A stretch of DNA of 64,000 nt from Pseudomonas neuropathica (GTDB lineage Bacteria > Pseudomonadota > Gammaproteobacteria > Pseudomonadales > Pseudomonadaceae): NCBI RefSeq assembly GCF_015461835.1, contig NZ_JACOPX010000003.1:310001-374000 (forward strand). The letters are read 5' to 3'. The number at the start of each line of letters is the position of its first letter. Position 1 is the first letter of the stretch. Below the pieces are notes generated by a model, which was not told the DNA's origin, did no database searches, and was given only the letters and a program-made list of their open reading frames with translations. Of the stretch, positions 1-9,183 are shown piece after piece. A program made the translations under genes and the position numbers.

Positions 1-1
1 G

Positions 2-133
2 AACCTGACGCTGCAATTCGATCCGTCGAAAGTGCTGTTGTTTGATGCCAACACCGGTGAGCGCCTCGGCACTGCCGGTCAACCACAGACCGATGCGCGG
101 TCTGCGAACGTGGCGCAATTCAAAGGCCGCTGA
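2..133 (+). CDS. Sugar ABC transporter ATP-binding protein, C-terminal end (partial)
   Basis: Only the last 43 codons are present; the gene enters from the left edge in frame 2 and ends at TGA 131-133. The tail reads like the regulatory C-terminal domain of MalK/UgpC-type ATPases (FDPSKVLLFDANTGERL). In Pseudomonas the gene directly before oprB is normally gtsD, the ATPase of the glucose/mannose importer GtsABCD, so that is the likely identity. The Walker motifs lie outside the window, so the assignment rests on this short tail and on the oprB-hexR-zwf context. Confidence 0.65.
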   Translation, partial: NLTLQFDPSKVLLFDANTGERLGTAGQPQTDARSANVAQFKGR

Positions 134-140
134 AGAACAG

Positions 141-230
141 TGTAGGAGTGAGCCTGCTCGCGATGACGGTGTATCAGTCGACAGAGATGTTGAATGTAAA
201 ACCGCTATCGCGAGCAGGCTCACTCCTACA
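141..230. repeat. REPIN-like palindrome, family A (TGTAGGAGTGAGCC type)
   Basis: Two inverted copies of a unit beginning TGTAGGAGTGAGCCTGCTCG face each other and are separated by about 35 bases. The left arm carries a variant (cgatgacgg for cgatagcgg). It lies between the ABC ATPase gene and oprB, the only family A copy here between genes on the same strand. Similar copies lie at 18118, 28843, 32316 and 42718. Confidence 0.9.
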
Positions 231-324
231 AGGAGCACGCGGTGGATTGCCTGTAATCCATCGCACTTTATGTAAACCGCGTTAGATAAAAACAGTTAAT
301 AACAATAAAGACGAGGATGTAGGG

Positions 325-1674
325 ATGAAAAAGAAACACGTCAATGCCCGGTTGATCTGCCAAGTGTCGGCTGCGGCGGCCTTGGTGCTGGCCGGTAACG
401 CCATGGCGGCGGATGCCTTCAGTTCCGATTCGAAATGGATGACCGGCGACTGGGGTGGCGAGCGTACCAAGCTGATCGAGCAGGGTATCGACATCAAGGC
501 TGACTACGTTGGGGAAGTCGGTGGCAACCTGCACGGTGGCTACAACGACGACAAGACCGCGCGTTACGCTGACCAGTTCGGTCTGGGCGTGGCACTCGAT
601 CTGCAAAAGCTGTGGGGCTGGGATAACACTCAGGCGAAGATCCAGCTGACCAACCGTAACGGCTACAACATCTCCAACGACCGCGTTGGCGATCCGCGTG
701 CCGGCACCTTGAGTTCGTCGCAAGAAGTTTACGGCCGTGGCCACATGGTGCGTCTGACCCAGTTGTGGATTCAGCACCAGTTCTTCGACAACAAACTCGA
801 CGTCAAGGCCGGTTACTTCGGTGAAGGCGAAGACTTCAACACCTTCCCGTGCGACTTCCAGAACCTCGCGTTCTGCGGTTCCCAAGTGGGTAACTGGGCA
901 ACCAACATCTGGTACAACTGGCCGGTCAGCCAGGCCGCGATCCGCGTGAAGTACAACATCAACGACGAGCTCTACGCGCAGATCGGTGCGTACAACCAGA
1001 ACCCGTCGCAGCTGGAACACGGCAACGGCTTCAAGCTCAGCGGCAGCGGCACCAAAGGTACTGTGTTGCCGGTTGAGTTGGTCTGGTCGCCGAAGGTCAA
1101 CAGCCTGCCGGGCGAATACCGCGTCGGTTACTACAAGAGCACGGCGGACGCCGACGACGTTCGTGAAGACGTCAACGGTTTCGACGCCGCCACCACTGGC
1201 GACGCGTACAAAACCCACAGCAGCAAAAGCGGCTACTGGTTCGTGGCGCAACAGCAACTCACCAGCCACAACGGTGATGCTTCTCGCGGTCTGAATATCG
1301 CGGCCAACGCCACGTTCCACGACAAAGACACCAACTTCATCGACAACTACCAGTCGGTGATGTTTGTCTACAAAGGCCCGTTCGACGCGCGTCCGAAGGA
1401 TGACGTCGGCATTGGCGCGGCGCGTATCCACGTCAACGACGACGTGAAGAAAAACGCCGAGCTGCTGAATGCTTCCAACGGTGTTTCGGACTACGACAAT
1501 CCGGTGTTCTCGCCGATTCGTGAAACCGAATACAACTACGAGATCAACTACGGCTTCCACGTCACCAACTGGCTGACCGTACGTCCTAACCTGCAGTACA
1601 TCACTCACCCGGGCGGTGTGGATGAAGTGGACAACGCTTTGGTCGCTGGCCTGAAAATTCAGTCTACGTTCTAA
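325..1674 (+). CDS. oprB: Carbohydrate-selective porin OprB
   Basis: This is the outer-membrane porin that lets glucose and related sugars into the periplasm. The 449-residue product has a signal peptide with a probable cut after Ala-Met-Ala at residue 28, the mature N-terminus typical of OprB (MTGDWGGERTKL near residue 39), alternating beta-strand composition and a C-terminal phenylalanine, as expected for a BAM-assembled barrel. GATGTAGGG just before the ATG is the likely ribosome site. It follows the sugar ABC ATPase and precedes hexose mutarotase, hexR and zwf, the standard Pseudomonas glucose locus, and a strong terminator follows it. Confidence 0.95.
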   Translation: MKKKHVNARLICQVSAAAALVLAGNAMAADAFSSDSKWMTGDWGGERTKLIEQGIDIKADYVGEVGGNLHGGYNDDKTARYADQFGLGVALDLQKLWGWDNTQAKIQLTNRNGYNISNDRVGDPRAGTLSSSQEVYGRGHMVRLTQLWIQHQFFDNKLDVKAGYFGEGEDFNTFPCDFQNLAFCGSQVGNWATNIWYNWPVSQAAIRVKYNINDELYAQIGAYNQNPSQLEHGNGFKLSGSGTKGTVLPVELVWSPKVNSLPGEYRVGYYKSTADADDVREDVNGFDAATTGDAYKTHSSKSGYWFVAQQQLTSHNGDASRGLNIAANATFHDKDTNFIDNYQSVMFVYKGPFDARPKDDVGIGAARIHVNDDVKKNAELLNASNGVSDYDNPVFSPIRETEYNYEINYGFHVTNWLTVRPNLQYITHPGGVDEVDNALVAGLKIQSTF

Positions 1675-1712
1675 CGCGTCTGCGATAAGCTCCTCTCTAT
1701 GTGCGCATATTT

Positions 1713-1742
1713 GCGGACAGCCCAGGCTGTCCGCTTTTTTTT
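1713..1742 (+). terminator. Rho-independent terminator after oprB
   Basis: GCGGACAGCC and GGCTGTCCGC form a perfect 10-bp stem with a 2-base loop, followed by eight T residues. It lies 39 bases after the oprB stop and would separate oprB from the mutarotase gene, at least partly. Confidence 0.92.
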
Positions 1743-1788
1743 GGGGGGTTTGCGCAGCCCATGACAGTTGAATTCGGAACCGTGGCAA

Positions 1789-2643
1789 ATGCATGAGCAT
1801 CCGCTACAACGCTTCTTCAAATCCCTGCGTGAACAACCGGTGTTCGCCTGGGAGCGCTATCAGATGCGCGACGTGTTGGTGATCGATCATCCGCTGTGTC
1901 AGGCGGTGTTCAGTCGTCAGGGTGCGCAGTTGCTGCACTTTCAGCCGCGCGGGCAAAAGCCGTGGTTGTGGTGTGCGGCGAAGTGGCCGCATGTCGGCGC
2001 TATTCGCGGTGGTGTGCCGGTGTGCTGGCCGTGGTATGGCCGTCATCCCAGCGAAAACGCCTGGCCATCGCATGGTTGGGCGCGCTTGCTCGACTGGAAG
2101 CTGCTCGACAGCAGCAGCGCCGAAGATGGCGTGCGCCTGCATTGGCAATTGCAGCTATGCGACTGGCAGGTTGACCTGCACGCACACCTTGGCGAACGCA
2201 TGGAATTACGCCTGAGTACCGAGCATCAGGATGACATGCCGTGCCAGTTGAGCCAGGCTTTGCACGCTTACTGGCGTATTGGTGATGTCGGTGAGATAGC
2301 GCTGTCTGGGCTTGAAGGGGCGCAGGGCTATGACCAGTTGAATCGGCAGATTTGTCAGCAGGAAGGCGAGTTGCGGGTCGATGGCGGCTGTCAGCGGGTG
2401 TTCCAGCATGACGGTGAATTGCAGCTGAAAGATCACGCCTGGCAGCGCGAGTTGTGCATTGATACCGGTGACAGTGCGGATACGGTGGTGTGGCATCCGG
2501 GCGCGCGGCCGTTGTTGGGCGTGACGTGGGATGAGATTTCGGAGTTTGTCTGCGTGGAAGCGGCGGCGGGTGGGACTGACAGTCTGCATCTGGCGCCGGG
2601 GGAGAAGGCGCATTTGAGTTTGCAGGCGTGGGCGGCGGCTTGA
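1789..2643 (+). CDS. D-hexose-6-phosphate mutarotase (YeaD family)
   Basis: A 284-residue aldose-1-epimerase-fold protein that probably interconverts alpha and beta anomers of glucose 6-phosphate, feeding Zwf. Family signatures are GAQLLHFQPRGQKPWLW (45-61), IRGGVPVCWPWYG (72-84) and the SHGWAR segment with the presumed catalytic His95. It sits between oprB and hexR as in other Pseudomonas. I chose ATG 1789; a TTG at 1768 would add seven residues, and neither start has a strong ribosome site. It ends just before a repeat shared with converging hexR. Confidence 0.85.
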   Translation: MHEHPLQRFFKSLREQPVFAWERYQMRDVLVIDHPLCQAVFSRQGAQLLHFQPRGQKPWLWCAAKWPHVGAIRGGVPVCWPWYGRHPSENAWPSHGWARLLDWKLLDSSSAEDGVRLHWQLQLCDWQVDLHAHLGERMELRLSTEHQDDMPCQLSQALHAYWRIGDVGEIALSGLEGAQGYDQLNRQICQQEGELRVDGGCQRVFQHDGELQLKDHAWQRELCIDTGDSADTVVWHPGARPLLGVTWDEISEFVCVEAAAGGTDSLHLAPGEKAHLSLQAWAAA

Positions 2644-2662
2644 GTGTGTCAGTCACATCATA

Positions 2663-2842
2663 GCCCCTCACCCTAGCCCTCTCCCGGGGGGAGAGGGGAC
2701 CGAATGGGGGATGCTTAAGAGTTACGCCGACGTGAAAGTGCAGCGCTGAATCCATAATCGACTCGGTGTTTCAGGTCGATGTACAGCGCAAGACACCTCG
2801 GTCGGCTCCCTCTCCCTCCGGGAGAGGGCTGGGGTGAGGGGC
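2663..2842. repeat. Large intergenic palindromic repeat, family D
   Basis: The outer arms CCCCTCACCCTAGCCCTCTC and the complementary GAGAGGGCTGGGGTGAGGGG enclose about 140 bases. Inside are short conserved blocks: GACTCGGTGTTTCAGGTCG and ACACCTCGGTCGGCTCCC. It fills the gap between the converging mutarotase and hexR genes. Other copies are at 9723, 15388, 39211 and 48122. Confidence 0.85.
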
Positions 2843-2851
2843 TTTTGATCT

Positions 2852-3721
2852 TCAGTTGAATTCATCTCCAACCGGATACCGGCTGGCATTCAAACTCTCT
2901 TTGATCTTGCGCAGATGCGGCTGGAAATCCACGCCACGACGCAAGGTCATCCCCGTCGCCAACACATCCAGCACGGTCAACTGAATGATCCGCGACGTCA
3001 TCGGCATATAAATGTCGGTGTCTTCCGGCAGCGGAATATTCAGGCTCAAGGTGCTCGCCTTGGCCAGCGGCGAGTTCTCCGCCGTCAAACCCAATACCGA
3101 AGCGCCGTTCTCGCGAGCAATGCGCGCCACTTCGACCAGCTCGCGGGTGCGTCCGGTGTAGGAAATGATCACGAACAACTCACCGGTGTGCGCCACCGAA
3201 GCAATCATTCGCTGCATCAACACGTCGGCGTGCGCGGTGACGGCGAGGTTGAAGCGGAAGAACTTGTGCTGCGCATCCAGTGCCACTGGTGCCGAAGCGC
3301 CGAGGCCGAAGAAGTGGATCTGCCGCGCCTGAATCAACAGGTCGACGGCGCGGCTGATCAGGTTCGGATCGAGCGCCTGGCAAGCACTGTCCAGCGAGGC
3401 GATGGCGCTGCCGAAAATCTTCTGCGTGTACGCCTCGGGATTGTCGTCGGCCTCGACCGCGCGGCTGACATACGCCGCGCCACTGGCCAGACTCTGCGCC
3501 AGTTGCAGTTTGAGTTCGGGATAGCCGCTGACACCGAACGAACGGCAGAAACGGTTGACCGTCGGTTCGCTCACCGAGGCTGCCTGGGCGAGGGCGGCGA
3601 TGCTGAAGCGGGTGGCCTGCTGCGGGTTGAGCAGGATCACCTCGGCGACTTTGCGTTCGGCCTTGTTCAGGTCTTCAAGGCGACTCTGGATCTGTTCCAG
3701 TAAATTTCGCACGCGGTCCAT
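2852..3721 (-). CDS. hexR: HexR, RpiR-family repressor of glucose catabolism
   Basis: The 289-residue protein has the RpiR layout: an N-terminal winged/helix-turn-helix domain (about 1-77, with recognition region [15 protein letters not shown]) and a C-terminal SIS sugar-phosphate domain (about 120-260). In Pseudomonas HexR represses zwf-pgl-eda, edd and gap, and is released by KDPG, the substrate of the neighbouring Eda. It is transcribed divergently from zwf, and AGGAATTCC precedes the ATG. A palindrome in the shared 217-base gap is a good candidate operator. Confidence 0.96.
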   Translation of the reverse strand: MDRVRNLLEQIQSRLEDLNKAERKVAEVILLNPQQATRFSIAALAQAASVSEPTVNRFCRSFGVSGYPELKLQLAQSLASGAAYVSRAVEADDNPEAYTQKIFGSAIASLDSACQALDPNLISRAVDLLIQARQIHFFGLGASAPVALDAQHKFFRFNLAVTAHADVLMQRMIASVAHTGELFVIISYTGRTRELVEVARIARENGASVLGLTAENSPLAKASTLSLNIPLPEDTDIYMPMTSRIIQLTVLDVLATGMTLRRGVDFQPHLRKIKESLNASRYPVGDEFN

Positions 3722-3849
3722 ATGGAATTCCTAATTCACCTGCGCAAAGGTGCGCCGGGCTATGCAAATTGGGCCTTTGATATGGCCCGTAACGGTGGCC
3801 TATCCTACTGATGGCTCCGACCGACCACCACTCGGAATCTGTATTTTGC

Positions 3850-3878
3850 GAAAATGTTGTGGTTATTACTACATTTTC
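3850..3878. promoter_or_regulatory. Candidate HexR operator in the hexR-zwf gap
   Basis: TGTGGTTATTACTACA (3858-3873) is an imperfect palindrome of the TGT-N10-ACA form. It overlaps a second, offset symmetry with arms GAAAATGT (3850-3857) and ACATTTTC (3871-3878). The HexR site described for pseudomonads is TTGT-N7/8-ACAA; here the left TTGT is intact and the right half is degenerate. The position, 65-90 bases before zwf, suits repression of zwf-pgl-eda. Confidence 0.5.
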
Positions 3879-3938
3879 CCTTGAGTGATGCCTTGAAAAA
3901 AGGTATTTGTAGCTTAACTTGATAAAAGAACAAACATC

Positions 3939-5405
3939 ATGCCTTCGATTACGGTTGAACCGTGCACCTTTGCCTTGTTCGGCGCGCTTGGCGATCTGGC
4001 CCTGCGCAAGCTGTTTCCTGCCCTTTATCACCTCGATGGCGCCGATCTGTTGCACGAGGACACGCGCATCATCGCGTTGGCCCGTGAAGAAGGTTCCGAG
4101 CAACAGCACATGGCGTTCATCGCCGCCGAACTGCGCCGCTATGTGGGCAAAGAGCTGGACGAGGCGGTCGCTGAGCGTTTTCTCGCACGCCTGACCTACC
4201 TGCACGTCGACTTCCTCAAATCCGAAGACTACGTGGCGCTGGCCGAACTGGCCGGCAGCACGCAACGCATGATTGCCTATTTCGCCACACCAGCAGCGGT
4301 GTATGGCGCGATCTGCGAGAACCTGGCGAAAGTCGGTCTGGCGGAAAACACCCGCGTGGTACTGGAAAAACCGATCGGCTCCGACCTCGAATCCTCGCGC
4401 AAGGTTAACGACGCCGTAGCGCAGTTCTTCCCGGAGAACCGCACCTACCGCATCGACCACTACCTGGGCAAAGAAACCGTTCAGAACCTGATCGCCCTGC
4501 GTTTCGCCAACAGCCTGTTCGAAACCCAGTGGAACCAGAATTACATCTCCCACGTGGAAATCACCGTGGCCGAGAAGGTTGGTATCGAAGGCCGTTGGGG
4601 CTACTTCGACAAGGCCGGCCAACTGCGCGACATGATCCAGAATCACCTGTTGCAGTTGCTGTGCCTGATTGCCATGGACCCGCCGGCCGACCTGTCCGCC
4701 GACAGCATCCGCGACGAAAAGGTAAAAGTGCTCAAGGCGCTCGCGCCGATCAGTCCGGAAGGCCTCACCACTCAGGTGGTGCGCGGCCAGTACATCGCTG
4801 GCCACAGCGAAGGCAAATCGGTACCGGGTTACCTCGAAGAACCGAATTCCAACACCCAGAGCGACACCGAAACCTTCGTCGCTTTGCGTGCCGATATCCG
4901 CAACTGGCGCTGGGCCGGCGTGCCGTTCTACCTGCGCACCGGCAAACGCATGCCGCAAAAACTGTCGCAGATCGTCATCCACTTCAAGGAACCGTCGCAC
5001 TACATCTTCGCCCCTGAGCAGCGTTTGCAGATCAGCAACAAACTGATCATTCGCCTGCAACCGGACGAAGGCATTTCCTTGCGCGTGATGACCAAAGAGC
5101 AGGGCCTGGACAAAGGCATGCAACTGCGCAGCGGCCCGCTGCAACTGAATTTCTCCGACACCTGGCGTAGCGCGCGGATCCCCGATGCCTATGAGCGGTT
5201 GTTGCTGGAAGTGATGAACGGCAATCAGAACCTGTTTGTCCGTAAAGATGAAATCGAAGCCGCGTGGAAGTGGTGTGACCAACTGATCGCCGGGTGGAAA
5301 AAATCCGGTGACGCGCCCAAGCCGTATGCGGCCGGGTCGTGGGGGCCGATGAGCTCCATTGCATTGATCACGCGGGACGGGAGGTCGTGGTATGGCGATA
5401 TCTGA
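3939..5405 (+). CDS. zwf: Glucose-6-phosphate 1-dehydrogenase
   Basis: It oxidises glucose 6-phosphate to 6-phosphogluconolactone with NAD(P)+, the first step toward the Entner-Doudoroff route. The 488-residue length is normal. Visible signatures are the nucleotide-binding GALGDLA (15-21), EKPIG (143-147) and the active-site RIDHYLGKE (171-179). The gene starts the zwf-pgl-eda operon: its last 14 bases overlap pgl, so the two are probably translationally coupled. The ribosome site before ATG 3939 is weak (AAAAGAA). Confidence 0.98.
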   Translation: MPSITVEPCTFALFGALGDLALRKLFPALYHLDGADLLHEDTRIIALAREEGSEQQHMAFIAAELRRYVGKELDEAVAERFLARLTYLHVDFLKSEDYVALAELAGSTQRMIAYFATPAAVYGAICENLAKVGLAENTRVVLEKPIGSDLESSRKVNDAVAQFFPENRTYRIDHYLGKETVQNLIALRFANSLFETQWNQNYISHVEITVAEKVGIEGRWGYFDKAGQLRDMIQNHLLQLLCLIAMDPPADLSADSIRDEKVKVLKALAPISPEGLTTQVVRGQYIAGHSEGKSVPGYLEEPNSNTQSDTETFVALRADIRNWRWAGVPFYLRTGKRMPQKLSQIVIHFKEPSHYIFAPEQRLQISNKLIIRLQPDEGISLRVMTKEQGLDKGMQLRSGPLQLNFSDTWRSARIPDAYERLLLEVMNGNQNLFVRKDEIEAAWKWCDQLIAGWKKSGDAPKPYAAGSWGPMSSIALITRDGRSWYGDI

Positions 5406-6102
5406 TGTGCAACTGCCTGCGGGCGTGAACGCTCACGAATTCAAAAGCCCGGTGTTGTTGGCCGAAGGTCTGGCGCTGAACGTCGCCAAGCAATTGAGCG
5501 AGGCCATTGCGGCACGCGGCAACGCGGTGCTGGTGGTGTCGGGCGGTCGTAGCCCGGTGGCGTTTTTCCAGCACCTGGCCAAGCAGGAACTGGACTGGTC
5601 GAAGGTCGTCGTGACCCTCGCCGACGAGCGCTGGGTACCGGTTGAACATGCCGACAGTAATGCCGGTCTGCTCAAGCAGTATCTGCTCAGAGGCCCGGCG
5701 GCCAAGGCGCAGTTCCTCAGCCTGTATAGCGCGGCGGCCAACGTCGAGCAGGCTGCTGAACAGGCTGATCGCTTGCTTGCCGAATTGCCGCCGATTGACG
5801 TGCTGGTGCTGGGCATGGGTGATGACGGCCACACGGCGTCGCTGTTCCCCGACAGCCCGAACCTCGCCGAAGCGCTGCAGGCTGATGGCACGCGCCGTTG
5901 CTGGCCGATGCTGGCGCCGAGCGTGCCGCGTCAGCGTCTGACCATGAGCCGTGCGCTGCTGGCCTCGGCCAAACACAAGATTCTGTCGATTTCCGGTCAG
6001 TCGAAACTGACCACCCTGAATGCCGCACTGGCATCCGACGTCGCCGCCATGCCGGTGCGCGCGTTTCTGCAACCTACGTTAGAGATTTACTGGTGCCCAT
6101 GA
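5392..6102 (+). CDS. pgl: 6-phosphogluconolactonase
   Basis: It hydrolyses 6-phosphogluconolactone made by Zwf to 6-phosphogluconate. The 236-residue protein carries the family blocks VVSGGRSP (48-55), LADERWVP (about 76-83) and [13 protein letters not shown] (about 140-152). Its start lies inside the end of zwf (14-base overlap) and eda begins 18 bases after its stop, so the three genes form one operon under HexR. Confidence 0.96.
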   Translation: MAISDVQLPAGVNAHEFKSPVLLAEGLALNVAKQLSEAIAARGNAVLVVSGGRSPVAFFQHLAKQELDWSKVVVTLADERWVPVEHADSNAGLLKQYLLRGPAAKAQFLSLYSAAANVEQAAEQADRLLAELPPIDVLVLGMGDDGHTASLFPDSPNLAEALQADGTRRCWPMLAPSVPRQRLTMSRALLASAKHKILSISGQSKLTTLNAALASDVAAMPVRAFLQPTLEIYWCP

Positions 6103-6119
6103 GCCAAGGAACAGCCGCT

Positions 6120-6785
6120 ATGACAACCCCATCCCCGACCGTTTCCATGGCGGACAAAGTTGCCCTGATCGACAGCCTCTGCGCCAAGGCGCGGATCCTG
6201 CCGGTGATCACCATCGCCCGCGAACAGGACGTGCTGCCACTGGCCGACGCCCTGGCCGCCGGTGGTCTGACCGCGCTGGAAGTGACCCTGCGTTCGCAGT
6301 TTGGCCTCAAGGCCATCCAGATCCTGCGCGACCAGCGTCCGGAATTGATGACCGGTGCCGGCACCGTGCTCGATCGCAACATGCTCGCGGCTGCCGAAGC
6401 CGCTGGCTCGCAGTTCATCGTCACCCCAGGCATCACCCGTGACCTGCTCGAAGCCAGTGTCGACAGCCCGATTCCGCTGTTGCCGGGCATCAGCAACGCC
6501 TCCGGCATCATGGAAGGCTACGGTCTGGGTTATCGCCGCTTCAAGCTGTTCCCGGCTGAAGTCAGCGGTGGCGTGGCGGCAATCAAAGCCCTCGGCGGTC
6601 CGTTCGGCGAAGTGAAATTCTGCCCGACTGGCGGTGTCGGCCCGGCCAACATCAAGAGCTACATGGCGCTGAAAAACGTCATGTGCGTGGGCGGTAGCTG
6701 GATGCTTGATCCGGAGTGGATCAAGAACGGCGACTGGGCCCGTATTCAGGAATGCACCGCTGAGGCACTGGCGCTGCTGGACTGA
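6120..6785 (+). CDS. eda: KDPG/KHG aldolase
   Basis: 2-keto-3-deoxy-6-phosphogluconate aldolase splits KDPG into pyruvate and glyceraldehyde 3-phosphate, the last Entner-Doudoroff step. The 221-residue product shows the catalytic Glu54 in ALEVTLRS and the Schiff-base Lys142 in RRFKLFPAE, with GISNASGIMEG and FCPTGG phosphate-binding segments. I chose ATG 6120 because AAGGA lies 9 bases upstream; an in-frame ATG at 6099 has no ribosome site. Last gene of zwf-pgl-eda, followed by a terminator. Confidence 0.96.
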   Translation: MTTPSPTVSMADKVALIDSLCAKARILPVITIAREQDVLPLADALAAGGLTALEVTLRSQFGLKAIQILRDQRPELMTGAGTVLDRNMLAAAEAAGSQFIVTPGITRDLLEASVDSPIPLLPGISNASGIMEGYGLGYRRFKLFPAEVSGGVAAIKALGGPFGEVKFCPTGGVGPANIKSYMALKNVMCVGGSWMLDPEWIKNGDWARIQECTAEALALLD

Positions 6786-6823
6786 TTGTTACCAGACACT
6801 TCGTTGTGTGTTCTACGGCTTTA

Positions 6824-6856
6824 CGGTGCGCTTGGTCGGTGCACCGTTTTTTTTTG
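6824..6856 (+). terminator. Terminator of the zwf-pgl-eda operon
   Basis: CGGTGC (6824-6829) pairs with GCACCG (6841-6846) around an 11-base loop, and a run of ten T follows. It lies 39 bases past the eda stop codon. Confidence 0.8.
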
Positions 6857-6957
6857 CCTTGAAGAAAGTGTCAGGACATCACGCGATACATAGTTACCGC
6901 ACAGCCGCGTTTGCGTGGCGCTAATCTGCGTTCATCTTACGGAAGAGAGAACGCCTC

Positions 6958-7533
6958 ATGGACGACCATCAATCTTTAGCTTTATCAGTCAACGCTCTGC
7001 ACCCGCGGCAGTTGCCCGTGGTTGGCAGTTTCGATTGGCACAACAGCAAGGGCAAGGTGCGCAACATCAGCGCGGGCATCGAAGGCTTGCCTCTTCTATT
7101 GCGGCTGGCCCTGGTCGATGCCATGACCGGCGAGCCGGTCAGTGGCGCCGTGGTCCGCATCGAGCAGCACCTTGGCACCGACACACTGTGCGGCAGTCAG
7201 TCGACCGACAGTAAAGGCATCGTTCGTTTCACCAGCCTTTACCCGGATCGGCAAACTGCCTTTTCATGCATCGCTCTGAGCGTCGCCATCGCCAATGACG
7301 ATCAACAGCCGCAGCTGTACCAGGAGGCCTGGGCGGGGCGCCTGCATCTGCCCTGTGCCTGCAATTGCACAGCCACTGATAAAGACGCCGTTCGGCTGGC
7401 GTTGCGGCCGATCACAGACGATGGCCCGGAGGACGGCTACTTCGGCAACCTGACGATCGGCGTCGACACCTTTGCACTGTCATCGCAGATCGGCGTGGCG
7501 GGCTATGACAAATACCTGATCACGGTGTTTTAG
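6958..7533 (+). CDS. Intradiol-dioxygenase-like protein lacking the metal ligands
   Basis: The 191-residue product matches the order of motifs in intradiol ring-cleavage dioxygenases: LRLALVDAMTGEPVSGAVV (48-66), GSQSTDSKGIVRFTSLYP (79-96), AGRLHLP (126-132) and the C-terminal GYFGNLTIGVD (160-170). In active enzymes the block after the YP is YPGWYPGRTVHIHVKV, which supplies one Tyr and two His to the iron. Here it is YPDRQTAFSCIALSVA, so those three ligands are Gln, Ile and Leu, and the first Tyr region (VRIEQHLGTD) is also changed. No signal peptide is visible. It is probably a non-catalytic binding fold of unknown role. Its stop overlaps that of the converging aminotransferase gene by a few bases. 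Confidence 0.65.
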   Translation: MDDHQSLALSVNALHPRQLPVVGSFDWHNSKGKVRNISAGIEGLPLLLRLALVDAMTGEPVSGAVVRIEQHLGTDTLCGSQSTDSKGIVRFTSLYPDRQTAFSCIALSVAIANDDQQPQLYQEAWAGRLHLPCACNCTATDKDAVRLALRPITDDGPEDGYFGNLTIGVDTFALSSQIGVAGYDKYLITVF

Positions 7534-8711
7534 CGCAGCTCGTTCAGCGCCCGCACCAGTAACTGCATGTCGGCAGCGGTGGTGGTCAGCCCCGGTGTAA
7601 TGCGGATGCTCGGCCCGCTGGCTGCGCCATGGCGCACCACGGTGAACAGGTTGTAGTCGTTGAGCAGACGTTCGGCCATCGCCTGTTGATCGTCATGTCG
7701 AGTGAAGCGCATGGATGTGATGCCGCAATACAGCCGAGGGTCGTCTGGCGTCATCACTTCGATGCCCGGCAAGTGCCGCACCGCACTGACCCAGAGGTTG
7801 CGCAGATAATTGAGGCGAGCACCTTTGGCCGGAGCGCCGCCGAGGGAACGGTGCTCTTCGAACACCAGCGGCAGGGTCATCAGCGCCGGAATGTTGGGCG
7901 TGCTGTACGACGTGCGCGCACGGATATCATTGGCCGGGTAATGCATTTCATCCATGTCCGGATCGATATCGGCCAAGCGTTGCGGCGCGATGTAGAGGAA
8001 TCCGAGGGTGAGCGGTGCGCCGATCCATTTGTGCAGGTTGTATCCGGCGAAAGCGATGCCGAGGGCATCAAGATCGAACTCGATCTGACCGAGCGCATGG
8101 GCGCCGTCGAGGATGACATCGACACCATGCTTTTTGGCCAGCGCGGCGATGGCTTGCACCGGCATGACCAGACCGGTGCGGTGAGTGACGTGAGTCAGGG
8201 CCATCAGTTTGATTTGCGGATGACCGACGAAGGCTTCGCGGTAAGTCTCCACCAGGCTGTCGTAGCTCGCCGGGTGCGCGTGAGCAATCTCGATCACCTC
8301 GGCGCCGCGCTGCCTGGCGAGCCAGCGCATGGCGCCTTTGACCGTGTCGTATTCCAGATCGCTGATCAGCACCTGATCGCCCGGTTGCAAGCGGTTGTAG
8401 TTGCGAATCAGCGACTGCAGGCCTTCGGTGGCATTGCGGGTGAACGCCACACACTGCGCGCGTACGCCAATCAACTCGGCCAGTTGCGCGCGGATATCGA
8501 GGTTGTCGTGCTGCTCGAAACGCTGGCGCACGTACACCGAGTTGCTGGTGTTGATCAGCTCGATGTTGCGCTGGTATTCCTCGATCACCGTGCGCGACAT
8601 GCGCCCGAAATAACCGTTTTCCAGGTTCACGGGACCGGGTTGAACGTCGTAGCGATCGGCGAACGTTCGCCAAAAGGCTTCGTCACGGGCGCGGCGGGTG
8701 TTATCGGGCAT
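7530..8711 (-). CDS. Aminotransferase class V-fold PLP-dependent enzyme
   Basis: A 393-residue fold-type I enzyme resembling isopenicillin-N epimerase and cysteine desulfurase-like proteins. TRNATEGLQS (91-100) binds the cofactor phosphate, ILDGAHALGQ (200-209) has the Asp that holds the PLP pyridine nitrogen, and NLHKWIG (225-231) holds the Schiff-base Lys228. The substrate cannot be told from sequence. I chose ATG 8711; a start at 8777 would add 22 residues that are read from the 3' end of the upstream small gene in another frame. The stop overlaps the dioxygenase-like gene tail to tail. Confidence 0.8.
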   Translation of the reverse strand: MPDNTRRARDEAFWRTFADRYDVQPGPVNLENGYFGRMSRTVIEEYQRNIELINTSNSVYVRQRFEQHDNLDIRAQLAELIGVRAQCVAFTRNATEGLQSLIRNYNRLQPGDQVLISDLEYDTVKGAMRWLARQRGAEVIEIAHAHPASYDSLVETYREAFVGHPQIKLMALTHVTHRTGLVMPVQAIAALAKKHGVDVILDGAHALGQIEFDLDALGIAFAGYNLHKWIGAPLTLGFLYIAPQRLADIDPDMDEMHYPANDIRARTSYSTPNIPALMTLPLVFEEHRSLGGAPAKGARLNYLRNLWVSAVRHLPGIEVMTPDDPRLYCGITSMRFTRHDDQQAMAERLLNDYNLFTVVRHGAASGPSIRITPGLTTTAADMQLLVRALNELR

Positions 8712-8742
8712 GGTCGGCTGACTCAAGAGAGAGGAGGGCGCG

Positions 8743-8979
8743 TCAATGGCGCGGTGCGGGTTTGCCGTGTTTGGCACGCAGCGGTTCGAGCAGGTCCGAG
8801 AGGCCGTTATGGTCGATCTCCTGCATCAGTGCGAGCAAGCCACCGAGTTCGCCGTGCGGGAAACCTTCACGGGCAAACCAGTTCAGGTATGGCCCCGGCA
8901 GGTCGGCAATGATCCGGCCTTTGTATTTACCGAAGGGCATTTCGCGGGTGATCAGCAGTTCGAGTTTTTCAGGATTCAT
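8743..8979 (-). CDS. DUF3820 family small protein
   Basis: A 78-residue soluble protein with the conserved MPFGKYKGRIIADLPGPY core near residues 14-31, typical of DUF3820, a family often seen as a short stand-alone protein or a domain next to exonucleases. It lies 31 bases before the aminotransferase gene on the same strand and may share its mRNA. Function is unknown. No clear Shine-Dalgarno is visible before ATG 8979. Confidence 0.8.
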   Translation of the reverse strand: MNPEKLELLITREMPFGKYKGRIIADLPGPYLNWFAREGFPHGELGGLLALMQEIDHNGLSDLLEPLRAKHGKPAPRH

Positions 8980-9183
8980 CGGTGAGATCGTCTGGCTTCA
9001 AATCAGCTTGGAAAATACAGGCATTCTGCATGCAGGCCAAATGACAGATCATGCAAATAACCGTGATACAGATAGTTCACTTATCTTTAACTAACTGATT
9101 TATAAGTTTTTTTTAAAATAAAAATGCTGGCATGCACACTGCAATATCCCTTGCATCTTCAACCAATCGCAAGGAATTGAAAA

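Noticed and set aside
268..1800. Long open frame of 510 codons on the minus strand across oprB
   Set aside because: It overlaps the clear OprB gene; such long antisense frames are common in GC-rich DNA and the product shows no domain or signal.
3675..5282. Minus-strand frame of 535 codons covering zwf
   Set aside because: Antisense to a well-defined G6PDH; no motif and no ribosome site.
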